Positions 1-6,144 of a DNA stretch of 6,144 bases are shown here, piece by piece. Source of the stretch: JBBSBR01 sp038251135. Lineage in GTDB: Bacteria; Patescibacteriota; Saccharimonadia; UBA4664. The notes below the pieces were generated by a model. The model ran no database searches and was not told where the DNA came from. It saw nothing but the letters and a program-made list of their open reading frames with translations. Where the stretch lies: the NCBI GenBank assembly GCA_038251135.1, contig JBBSBR010000032.1, positions 1 to 6,144 of the forward strand, written 5' to 3'. The position numbers and the translations under genes were made by a program. Positions within the stretch are counted from its first letter, which is position 1. The number at the start of each line of letters is the position of its first letter.

Positions 1-2507
1 GTCCCCGACGGTACGACAAAGTCCATACCGGTGTGGCCGGCAGGTCCCCACATTGGCCCCTGTCGGCCGAATCCCGGCCCCAGCGTGTAGTGGTCGACCG
101 GCAGAGAATAGGTGCCCGTAATTGCTGTGCTGCCAGCAGCAGAGGCGGCGCCAGTTGCCGTACCGCCTAAGCCTCCGTTGTCCGCTGTATTGTAGACGGA
201 CTCCAGGGACTGTATGGTCACGAGATCGAGTCGGCAGAGGTTGGCTTGGGACGGGGCTACGTCGGGGCAGTCGGTGACTTCAATCTTACTTACATCGATT
301 GAGCCATCCGCCCGCTTAACGGTGGGATCCCGCTGGATGGCTGTCTGAGTGGCTTGATCCAGTACGGCGGTATTGATGTCCTGACTTAATGCCGCCTCGG
401 TGAAGCCGTACTGATCAATTCCATACTTGTCGACAATACCCGGGTTAATTACGGTACCGGCAAACGCCGGGGGGATAGAGCGGCTGAACAGGCTTATCAT
501 TATATTGCCCAGGTTATAACTCATTGCACCCATCATGGTCGTCATCTCGCTCATTCCCATTTTGGCCGCGGTTGAGGGGCTAGATGGTAGTCTGGCAATC
601 AAGCGCGAGGCGAGCGAAGTGGGGTTATCGGTGGAGGCAATGGCGTTCCAGACGCCGCTGCCGCTAGCCGGGTGGAGTGATGGATCGGCTGCGACGGCCG
701 AATTCATCTCTTGAAGAGCAATGCCGGATAGCTGCTGTCCACCAATGCTCTGTGCGAAGTCATTAGCCGAGACGTCGGCGCCGGCGTCGATAGCATTGGC
801 AGTAACATCCCCCGTGTCCGCCGCGCCGCTCACCACCGGTCCAATGACGAAAAGCATAAGTTGCGTTAAGTGTTGCGACACCCAGGTTTCAAAGTTGGTT
901 ACGCCAGGAATTAATTTAAGGAGATCGCCTAACAGACCTCCCAAAATACCGCCAAGCCAATTTACGAGGGCGCCGACGGTGTTTTTGTATGCTGCCAGAA
1001 AATAATGTCCAGGTTTACCAACCGGATTGGCGGTGTAATAGGCATCTTTGAGCGATTGTCCGAACGTAGTGCCAACAGTCTTCGAGGGGTCGATTTTTGT
1101 ACCTCCGCTGCAGTTATTGGCGTAGATGCACTGTTCCGCGTTCGATTTCTCGGCGCCATCGAGTTTGCTCATCGCAACGTTAACCTCGTCGCCGCTGACA
1201 GTCTGCCCGGACTTAATTTGGTCAGAGATGGTAAGCCAGGTGGCAAATACGCTTGCATACTGCACCTTTCGGACATTCTTAATGATTGCATCGATCTTGT
1301 CGTTCCAGAGTAAGTCGTCGGCGCTGGCTGCGAATGATAGCCATCCTACGATCGGAATAGCTTTACTAGCTACCGCCTTAACGGCGGAGGCACTTAATTT
1401 TTCGCTAATGATCTTGGTTAGATCCGTGCCAACTTTTTTATCGGTTGCTTCGGTCGTAGCCTGATCAAGCCCGTCGCTGACTGCTTGTTCGGTAGTCGTG
1501 GCTGCCGGATCGGTAGCAGCGCTGCCGGATTTGGAGGTGTGACCGTCTTTGTCCGGGCAGCTTGCTGCGTCACCGGTGATACACGCGAGGTCCTCGCCGG
1601 CGGCATTTTTGTAACCGTCAGTCTCGGCGGTAGTGATGGTTTTATTGACATTAGTGTCGGCATCTTTGCCCTTCGATCCGTCAAATACCCGCCATCGATT
1701 TATACCGTAGGCGTTACGAAACCATATTCGCAAGTGGTGGCGTTTTAAGACCTGAAACCACTTGGTTTCGGCTTTAATCGTATCGTTGATGAATGTTTTA
1801 GCCTCTAAGTGGCTTAGATCCTTATCGAGAAAATTGGTCATATCATTGGTATTTGCGAAGTCTTGCGTACCCTGCGGTGTAGTTATCCTGATGGTTTTGC
1901 CGCTGACGGTACTTCTCTCAATTTTGAGGCCATACTTATTTGCTAGATCCTTTTCAAAGCTTTGTGTTCGCCAGGTTTTATAGAGATCGCCCAGTGGATT
2001 GCCGGAGGCAACGATCGCCTTATCCGTGGCGAAGGTAGAACTATTCTGCATGGCGTATTTGATGAAGACTTTCTCGGCCCGCCGTTCCATGGCGTGTTGA
2101 ATGGGGTTATAGCGGTTACCTAAGACGTTCTTCATTAGTGACTCTATCTTCAGGGGCAGCAGGGCGGTGAAGGCTAAGGTGATTAAAAGAATAAGTGCAC
2201 CGACGCCACCACCGATGCCCAGGCCCTTTTTGTTATTACCGGCAAAACCGGCTACTGCCTGGAGGGCACGGCCGGCGGGAGTCGATTTGGCCAGGGCTGC
2301 GCCGGCGGCACCCCCGGCACCTCCGACGCCGTCAGTCCCCGATTTGGACTTGTCGGACTTATCGGAGGCATTCGCGGGGTCATTAGCGTAATCCTCAATC
2401 TCTTTCGTGTCGGCGTCGGTCGACGGCTTTGAAGTGCTCGATGCCGCCCCAAAAGTCGGCTCGGCAAGAGTCTTGCCGAGCTCGTCGTCTTCTAGCAGAG
2501 TGGCCAT
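1..2507 (-). CDS. Membrane-anchored T4SS protein with C-terminal M23 (LytM-type) peptidase domain; 3' end cut off by window
   Basis: The frame is open from ATG at 2507 to the window edge, giving 835 codons with no stop, so the gene continues past position 1. Residues 1-76 are acidic, Ser/Lys-rich and then Gly/Ala-rich. A single strong membrane helix lies at about 97-118, preceded by two lysines (93-94), which predicts N-in/C-out topology. The rest (about 120-800) should lie outside the membrane and matches no family I recognise. Gly-rich hydrophobic stretches at about 511-536, 547-563 and 658-683 could be further membrane or amphipathic helices. Six cysteines fall in three close pairs (309/317, 460/466, 747/758). 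The last visible residues, LGPGFGRQ then HTGMDFVVPSG, match the start of an M23 zinc metallopeptidase, with H825 and D829 as the first zinc ligands (HxxxD). The HxH motif would lie beyond the window. The start overlaps the VirB4 stop as TAATG. By position and architecture it resembles the peptidoglycan-hydrolase subunits (PrgK-like) of Gram-positive conjugation systems. Function inferred: local opening of peptidoglycan for the secretion machine. Confidence 0.88.
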   Translation of the reverse strand, partial: MATLLEDDELGKTLAEPTFGAASSTSKPSTDADTKEIEDYANDPANASDKSDKSKSGTDGVGGAGGAAGAALAKSTPAGRALQAVAGFAGNNKKGLGIGGGVGALILLITLAFTALLPLKIESLMKNVLGNRYNPIQHAMERRAEKVFIKYAMQNSSTFATDKAIVASGNPLGDLYKTWRTQSFEKDLANKYGLKIERSTVSGKTIRITTPQGTQDFANTNDMTNFLDKDLSHLEAKTFINDTIKAETKWFQVLKRHHLRIWFRNAYGINRWRVFDGSKGKDADTNVNKTITTAETDGYKNAAGEDLACITGDAASCPDKDGHTSKSGSAATDPAATTTEQAVSDGLDQATTEATDKKVGTDLTKIISEKLSASAVKAVASKAIPIVGWLSFAASADDLLWNDKIDAIIKNVRKVQYASVFATWLTISDQIKSGQTVSGDEVNVAMSKLDGAEKSNAEQCIYANNCSGGTKIDPSKTVGTTFGQSLKDAYYTANPVGKPGHYFLAAYKNTVGALVNWLGGILGGLLGDLLKLIPGVTNFETWVSQHLTQLMLFVIGPVVSGAADTGDVTANAIDAGADVSANDFAQSIGGQQLSGIALQEMNSAVAADPSLHPASGSGVWNAIASTDNPTSLASRLIARLPSSPSTAAKMGMSEMTTMMGAMSYNLGNIMISLFSRSIPPAFAGTVINPGIVDKYGIDQYGFTEAALSQDINTAVLDQATQTAIQRDPTVKRADGSIDVSKIEVTDCPDVAPSQANLCRLDLVTIQSLESVYNTADNGGLGGTATGAASAAGSTAITGTYSLPVDHYTLGPGFGRQGPMWGPAGHTGMDFVVPSG
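2459..2481 (-). repeat. Perfect 10-bp stem-loop in the 5' coding region of the M23 gene
   Basis: On the minus strand the arms GCTCGGCAAG (2481-2472) and CTTGCCGAGC (2468-2459) are exact reverse complements around the loop ACT. The stem starts 26 nt downstream of the first base of the ATG and covers codons 9-17. Four bases after the stem comes TTTT, too short and too far away for a standard intrinsic terminator. It sits just past the virB4/M23 junction, where it could tune coupled translation, stabilise a processed mRNA end, or partly attenuate transcription. The structure is seen directly; the role is inference. Confidence 0.6.
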
Positions 2508-4402
2508 TAGCGGATATCGCTCTTAGCCTGAGCGGCAGCATCGGCATCGGCTTGCTCTTTCTGGGCGGCAGCGAGTGCGGCCGGGTCGGTCGAGATGAGC
2601 TCTGATTCGGTTTGTGAGGCCAGAATGCGCATAATCACGTGGTTCAAACCGGCAAAGAACAGCCCCTCACCGACCGGGAATTGGCTCAGGCGGTTGCGCT
2701 CCTCGCTCGTGAGTCGGAAAGTATCGCCGACGATGTCGACGGCGCTCGGTGCCTGCTTGAGCAGGAGCTGGAGGCTGGAGTTGGCCACTACGGCCCGCCC
2801 CATCTTGCTCGAGAGAAAGTCTTCAACGTCCTGCGAGATGGTAGTTAGTCCGAGGTAGTACTTACGGGCCCGCTTGGCGAGACTAAAGAGAAAGTTGGCC
2901 GAGTCCTCGTACTTCATGAGCTGCCAAGCCTCGTCGATAATGAGGATACGCTTGCGGCGGTCGCTTTTGACCTTGTTCCAAATATAATTCAGGGCAATAT
3001 ACATGCCGACTGGGCGGAGTTCATCTTCGAGGTCGCGGATGTTAAAGACCAGGAAGGGATTGTCGAGCTTGACGTTCGACTGCTCGCTGAAGAGTCCGCT
3101 GAAGGTGCCGGTCGTGTAGCGGCGGAGGCGCTGGGCCAAGGCCGGTCCGCTGCCCGTCATGGAGGCGAGGGTATTGTAGAGGTCGTTCATGGTGGGCGGT
3201 GTGGCGCTGTGCGTGAGCGGGTCCTTGGTGATACCGGCACGGGCATAGGTGTTGATGATGGCCACGTCCAGGTCGGATTCTTCGGCGGGAGTCAGCCCGG
3301 CGGAGACGGTGGCTCCGGCGGCATTCACCGTGGCGCCGCCCATCATAAGACGCAACAGGCCGTGGAGGGTAATAATGTTGGCCTGCAACGCGTTGTCGGC
3401 CTCGTCCTGGTCGACGACGTTGGGTAGGTCGAAGGGGTTGATGCGGGTGTCGGAGGCGAGCGACAGGCGCAGGTAGCTGCCGCCGACGGCGTCGCTAAGC
3501 GTCTTGAACTCGTTTTCAGGGTCGATCACGATGATTTCGGTACCCATCATGAGGCTGCGCAGAGCCTCCAGCTTTACGGCGAAACTCTTGCCGGCGCCGG
3601 ACTTGGCAAAGACCACCATGTTGGCGTTTTCGAGGCTGAAGCGGTCGAAGAGGACCAGGCCGTTATTGTGGCGGTTGAGGCCGTAGAGGATGCCCTCGTT
3701 GCGCGAGAGCTCGGCGGAGGTGAAGGGGAAGCTGGTCGACATGGCGCCAGTATTCATATTGCGCGAAATTTGGAGCTGGTCGGTAGCCTGCGGCACGGTT
3801 GAGTTGAAGGCCTGCTCCATCTGGAGGGTCGCCGGCTTGGTGTAGATGAGCGATGCGCCAAAGATGCCTTCGATCTTACGGCTGACCACGTTGAGCTCGT
3901 CCAGCGAATCGGCGTACATGGTGAGGTAGAGTCCAAAGCGGAAGAAGCGCTCCTCGCCCACCTGCAGCTTGTCGCGAAGCTCCTCGGCATCCTGAATGGC
4001 CGCTTCGAGTCCCGGGTCGCGCACTTTGCCCTTCTCCTGGTTGATCGTGTAGCTGGCTTCGAGCTGGCCGACTTTTTTGCGCAGATTCTCGAGGACGGTT
4101 CGGCTCTCGACCGGGTAGACGTATTGCGAGATCGTAATAATTTCATCCAGATTGATAATCGGCGAGAGCCAGCCGGTGAAGAGCTGCCGCGGGTAGCCGT
4201 AGACGTAGACCGTCTTGGCATAGCGCTTGCCGATGCGGATATAGCCCGACTCGACTTCGAGCGAAGGCGGCGCGATCAGGTCGCGCATGGTCACGATACC
4301 TTGACGGTAGATGAGCTCGGCTTCGCGCTGCTCGGCGGCCGCCTGGGAATTGGCCAGAGCGTTCGGATCCTGAGTTGCGGCTTTGCGCTTAAAAATTGCC
4401 AT
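2507..4402 (-). CDS. virB4: VirB4-family T4SS ATPase
   Basis: This 631-residue protein is the hexameric ATPase that powers T4SS assembly and substrate transfer at the cytoplasmic face of the membrane. The N-terminal VirB4/TrbE-type domain spans about 30-230, with a charged helical stretch at 100-150 that may be coiled coil. The RecA-like motor domain follows. Its Walker A is AKSGAGKS (266-273), with K272 and S273 as nucleotide-binding residues; the usual first Gly is Ala. IIVIDPENEF (290-299) is a typical VirB4 strand and loop. Walker B is ILIIDEAW (486-493), with D490 and E491. A TISQDVEDF stretch (521-529) and an NSSLQLLLKQ stretch (541-550) follow, as in other VirB4/TraC proteins. The C terminus (about 607-631) is an Ala-rich, probably helical or disordered tail. 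No membrane helix and no cysteine is present. Both ends overlap neighbours by one base as TAATG, with no good Shine-Dalgarno sequence, so coupled translation is likely. The VirB4-family assignment is firm; the transported substrate is unknown. Confidence 0.96.
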   Translation of the reverse strand: MAIFKRKAATQDPNALANSQAAAEQREAELIYRQGIVTMRDLIAPPSLEVESGYIRIGKRYAKTVYVYGYPRQLFTGWLSPIINLDEIITISQYVYPVESRTVLENLRKKVGQLEASYTINQEKGKVRDPGLEAAIQDAEELRDKLQVGEERFFRFGLYLTMYADSLDELNVVSRKIEGIFGASLIYTKPATLQMEQAFNSTVPQATDQLQISRNMNTGAMSTSFPFTSAELSRNEGILYGLNRHNNGLVLFDRFSLENANMVVFAKSGAGKSFAVKLEALRSLMMGTEIIVIDPENEFKTLSDAVGGSYLRLSLASDTRINPFDLPNVVDQDEADNALQANIITLHGLLRLMMGGATVNAAGATVSAGLTPAEESDLDVAIINTYARAGITKDPLTHSATPPTMNDLYNTLASMTGSGPALAQRLRRYTTGTFSGLFSEQSNVKLDNPFLVFNIRDLEDELRPVGMYIALNYIWNKVKSDRRKRILIIDEAWQLMKYEDSANFLFSLAKRARKYYLGLTTISQDVEDFLSSKMGRAVVANSSLQLLLKQAPSAVDIVGDTFRLTSEERNRLSQFPVGEGLFFAGLNHVIMRILASQTESELISTDPAALAAAQKEQADADAAAQAKSDIR

Positions 4403-5139
4403 TAGAACTTCGCCCCCGGTAACGGTCCGCGCGGTGCCGGGCCCTCGCCTTTTTGAACCACCGGCGTCGTGAGCTGCGAGGCGTCGATCAGCTTCTCGTT
4501 GGTCGCGACGTCGGGGTTGTACCAGCCGTAGTAGAGATCGATTAGTTCCTGAGTACCCAGCGCGATGGCCCGGATACCGACCTGCGTGAGGCCGCTCGTC
4601 ACCAGCGCCATGCGCTGGGAGAGCTCGGTCTTGTACTTCTGGTAATCCTCCTCGCTGACCGTAATGGAGGGCGTGGGTTGAAAGGCCTCCTGCAGACCGG
4701 CAATGAGGCTCACGCTGTTCTTGCCCTCCACGGGCGGGAAGTACGGTACGACGATGTAGAACTGCTTGTCCATGATGTTGACCTCTTCGATGAGGGCCCG
4801 GATGTTGGCGATGTAGTCCTCCATGAGGAAACCCAGGAGCTCGTTGGGCTGCTCGTTGCGCAGGCCGTCCAGCTTCTCCAGGTAACCGTCGAGATCGATC
4901 TTGCGGCTCTGGATGACGATCTGGATCGGGTAGTGCAGCGAGTTGATGAAATTTTGATACGAAAACTCAACGGCGTCTTTTTCCTGCGGACTCATGAGGT
5001 CGAAGTTAATGGCGCTGCCCAGCACCACGCCGCGAAGACTGCCGTCTTTCATAACGACCACACCGTCTTTGATCTCCGAAATCAGAAGACTGTTTTGGGT
5101 ACTTTTGCTGGTGTGAGTACTACTTGGTTTAGCTGCCAT
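4402..5139 (-). CDS. TraC-like domain protein, accessory to VirB4
   Basis: This 245-residue soluble protein has no signal peptide, membrane helix or cysteine. After a Ser/Thr/Lys-rich tail (1-17) it shows the pattern of the free-standing TraC-like domain proteins found before VirB4 in Patescibacteria and some Gram-positive conjugation loci. The landmarks are IKDGVVVMKDGSLRGVV (23-39), YQNFINSLHYPIQIVIQSR (61-79), KQFYIVVPYFP (125-135) and ELIDLYYGWYNPD (198-210). The C-terminal 20 residues are Gly/Pro-rich and probably disordered. It has no Walker motifs, so it is not an ATPase itself. The likely role is as a structural partner of VirB4 at the inner-membrane platform, inferred from domain type and position. 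The ATG lies inside the upstream PrgI gene (11-nt overlap, ATGGCAGCTAA) and has no Shine-Dalgarno sequence, so it is probably translated by coupling. Its stop overlaps the virB4 start as TAATG. The family call is confident; the mechanism is not established from sequence. Confidence 0.88.
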   Translation of the reverse strand: MAAKPSSTHTSKSTQNSLLISEIKDGVVVMKDGSLRGVVLGSAINFDLMSPQEKDAVEFSYQNFINSLHYPIQIVIQSRKIDLDGYLEKLDGLRNEQPNELLGFLMEDYIANIRALIEEVNIMDKQFYIVVPYFPPVEGKNSVSLIAGLQEAFQPTPSITVSEEDYQKYKTELSQRMALVTSGLTQVGIRAIALGTQELIDLYYGWYNPDVATNEKLIDASQLTTPVVQKGEGPAPRGPLPGAKF

Positions 5140-5935
5140 TTTTGCGTAAAGTTACCGATTGTCCCTCAGGCAAGGGCGCCATCCGGGTTGCGGTGGCGGC
5201 CAGCTGAGAGACTGTGAGATCATCACGCTCGGTTGCTAGGTTAAGTATAGCTTGAGGGGATTGGCTTGTCACGCTTGTGCTTTGAGCCGGCTTAGCGGCT
5301 ACGCCGTGCTCCTTCATTTGATCGATGGCTTCGGCCCGCACGTCGTCGCTGGCATCATTGATGAGCTGGGCCAAGTTAAGAGCCAAGGGGCTTGATTTGA
5401 GGTCAAGCATGTCGGATGCCGGCTCGTCGGCCGCTTCGCTGGCGGGAGCTACCGGCTCCACCAGACGGCCGGAGGGCATCACGATTCCCGGGGTGATGCC
5501 GTCGTGGGTAATGGCGGGGGGCTGGTTCCAGCCGCGCGAGTCGATAGTACTGGCCAATCGGTCCAGCTCGCTGCGAATCTCGGCCGGGTTGCGCTGCGAC
5601 TGCTCCTCGACGACTTTGCGGGGTTCGACTTTGAAGGTATCGATTACATCTTCCTTAACCCAGAGGCGCTTGCGTGACTGTGAATAGAAACCGGCGATGG
5701 CGATGAGGGTCTGCTCGAAGTTCTGGCCGTCGCGGGAGTAGAAGGCTAGCATCAGAAAGAGCATGGTTGGAGGCGCACCGACAATGATGAGGAGCGCTAA
5801 AAATTTATTGAAAATCAGAAACGACAAGCCGGCCCAAGCTACACCGATAATGGCGTAGATGAATTGTTTGAACGTTAAGGGGCCGATGATTTTGTCTTCG
5901 GCTTCGACGTTCTGCGGTACCTTATATTGCCCCAC
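5129..5935 (-). CDS. PrgI-family T4SS membrane protein with long C-terminal tail
   Basis: The start chosen is GTG at 5935, giving 268 residues beginning GQYKVPQNVEAEDK after the initiator. A perfect AGGAG sits 7 nt upstream (5947-5943), and PrgI proteins commonly start just before this QYKVPQ motif. The in-frame ATG at 5950 would add five residues (273 in all; positions below use that numbering) but has no ribosome binding site of its own. The PrgI domain spans about 8-100: KVPQNVEAEDKIIGPLTFKQ (10-29), two membrane helices (about 28-47 and 49-71), and the closing QSRKRLWVKED (91-101). The remaining 170 residues are a hydrophilic tail: Pro/Glu-rich to about 180, then likely helices around 186-216 and 231-255. 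I recognise no domain in the tail. There are no cysteines. It is the first gene of the operon and overlaps the TraC-like gene by 11 nt. PrgI proteins are small inner-membrane components of Gram-positive-type T4SSs, next to the VirB4 gene; their exact role is poorly defined. Confidence 0.9.
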   Translation of the reverse strand: MGQYKVPQNVEAEDKIIGPLTFKQFIYAIIGVAWAGLSFLIFNKFLALLIIVGAPPTMLFLMLAFYSRDGQNFEQTLIAIAGFYSQSRKRLWVKEDVIDTFKVEPRKVVEEQSQRNPAEIRSELDRLASTIDSRGWNQPPAITHDGITPGIVMPSGRLVEPVAPASEAADEPASDMLDLKSSPLALNLAQLINDASDDVRAEAIDQMKEHGVAAKPAQSTSVTSQSPQAILNLATERDDLTVSQLAATATRMAPLPEGQSVTLRKNGS

Positions 5936-5942
5936 TGCTGTA

Positions 5943-5947
5943 CTCCT
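5943..5947 (-). promoter_or_regulatory. Shine-Dalgarno sequence deciding the PrgI start
   Basis: The minus strand reads AGGAG here, followed by a 7-nt spacer and GTG at 5935-5933. This is the only strong ribosome binding site found before any gene of the operon. It lies inside the longer reading frame that begins with ATG at 5950, which supports GTG as the true start. It is also the third of three GAGGAGYAC copies in the leader. Confidence 0.75.
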
Positions 5948-5950
5948 CAT

Positions 5951-6092
5951 CTCACGGGCGAATTGCTGCGCTGCGAGATGTGCTCCTCGCTCAGCGTACC
6001 CGTAGTACGCTTCGTTCCGGTGCTCCTCACGCCTTGCACTTCATCCCGTCAGACGATGAGTAATGCGCGCAACATAATTTGCCAATGAAGAT
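5951..6092 (-). promoter_or_regulatory. Leader (5' UTR) of the T4SS operon with spaced SD-like repeats and a hairpin
   Basis: No convincing gene lies between the predicted promoter and the PrgI start. On the minus strand the leader holds two copies of GAGGAGCAC (6028-6020 and 5988-5980), with a third variant, GAGGAGTAC (5948-5940), at the start of the first gene; successive copies are exactly 40 bp apart. Between the first two sits a perfect stem, AGCGTAC / GTACGCT, with a 5-nt loop (5993-6011). Only the third copy is followed by a start codon at proper spacing. There is no U-run after the hairpin, so it is not an intrinsic terminator. A regulatory function is possible but unproven, and no known riboswitch class was recognised. 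Confidence 0.4.
5993..6011 (-). repeat. Inverted repeat (7-bp stem, 5-nt loop) in the operon leader
   Basis: The arms AGCGTAC and GTACGCT pair perfectly around the loop TACGG on the minus strand. It lies between two GAGGAGCAC copies. The RNA could form a stable small hairpin, or the DNA dyad could bind a dimeric regulator. The sequence does not tell these apart. Confidence 0.5.
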
Positions 6093-6121
6093 ATTATCGC
6101 CTATTCCCTATCTGCTATCAA
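6093..6121 (-). promoter_or_regulatory. Predicted sigma70-type promoter of the T4SS operon
   Basis: On the minus strand, TTGATA (6121-6116; consensus TTGACA) is followed by a 17-nt spacer and GATAAT (6098-6093; consensus TATAAT). Each box matches five of six consensus bases and the spacing is ideal. Transcription would start near 6086 and give a leader of roughly 150 nt before the GTG at 5935. The surrounding stretch (about 6061-6135) is AT-rich compared with the genes, which fits a promoter. No transcript evidence is available here, and other promoters upstream of the window are possible. Confidence 0.55.
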
Positions 6122-6144
6122 GCTAATGCTTGAGAAGATGGCAA

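Noticed and set aside
1754..1769. Dyad GAAACCA / TGGTTTC within the M23 gene
   Set aside because: The 2-nt loop cannot close a full hairpin, the stem is AT-rich, and it lies in coding sequence; it is probably chance.
721..1983. Several short plus-strand frames and one minus-strand frame opposite or beside the M23 gene
   Set aside because: The continuous 835-codon minus frame with a membrane helix and an M23 motif explains this region; the short frames overlap each other and look like nothing known.
3584..3607. Walker A with Ala instead of the first Gly (AKSGAGKS) as a sign of a dead ATPase
   Set aside because: The key G271-K272-S273 and the Walker B DE are intact, and this P-loop form looks typical of VirB4 proteins in this lineage.
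3754..4221. A 155-codon minus-strand frame within virB4
   Set aside because: It is an out-of-frame shadow of virB4 with Arg/Ser-rich, low-complexity content.
4678..5217. A 179-codon plus-strand frame opposite the TraC-like gene
   Set aside because: It is an antisense shadow of a well-supported gene, with no family resemblance and no ribosome binding context of its own.
5947..6039. A 30-codon minus-strand frame from GTG 6039, whose TGA overlaps the ATG at 5950 as ATGA
   Set aside because: It has no Shine-Dalgarno sequence and a composition unlike a real peptide, and the downstream GTG start has its own strong ribosome binding site. A leader peptide cannot be fully excluded.
1..6144. Recoded UGA, tRNA or rRNA genes, CRISPR arrays, insertion sequences, intrinsic terminators
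   Set aside because: No in-frame TGA occurs in the four genes, and by eye I saw no repeat-spacer array, transposase, RNA gene or stem followed by a U-run.

Overview
This window carries the core of a type IV secretion (T4SS) operon, probably from a Candidate Phyla Radiation / Patescibacteria genome. Saccharibacteria-like is the best guess, at moderate confidence. The lineage call rests on gene order and protein style: a PrgI-family membrane protein, a free-standing TraC-like domain protein, a VirB4 ATPase with the signature AKSGAGKS P-loop, then a large membrane-anchored protein ending in an M23 peptidase domain. The standard genetic code fits: no in-frame TGA interrupts any of the four genes, which argues against the UGA-recoding lineages Gracilibacteria and Absconditabacteria.

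All four genes lie on the minus strand and are packed head to tail. Read in the direction of transcription: positions 6144-5951 are a noncoding leader with a good sigma70-type promoter (-35 TTGATA, 17-bp spacer, -10 GATAAT) and a leader of about 150 nt. Then come the PrgI-family protein (5935-5129), the TraC-like protein (5139-4402), VirB4 (4402-2507), and the M23 protein (2507 to beyond position 1, truncated by the window edge after 835 codons). The junctions are an 11-nt overlap (PrgI/TraC-like) and two TAATG stop-start overlaps. No internal gene has a clear Shine-Dalgarno sequence, so translational coupling is likely. The plus strand holds only antisense shadows.

The proteins fit one machine at the cell envelope. 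The PrgI protein is a small two-helix membrane component. The TraC-like protein and VirB4 form the cytoplasmic energising module, and VirB4 hydrolyses ATP. The M23 protein crosses the membrane once near its N terminus and would place a peptidoglycan endopeptidase outside, as the lytic subunits of Gram-positive conjugation systems do. No relaxase, coupling protein (VirD4), pilin or VirB11 is visible, so the window does not show whether the machine moves DNA, protein, or serves contact with a host cell.

The points most worth a second look are: the roughly 800-residue unrecognised region before the M23 domain, with all six cysteines of the four genes in three close pairs; a perfect 10-bp hairpin just inside the M23 gene; three SD-like GAGGAGYAC elements spaced exactly 40 bp apart in the leader; the long cytoplasmic tail on the PrgI protein; and an AT-rich patch within the M23 gene.
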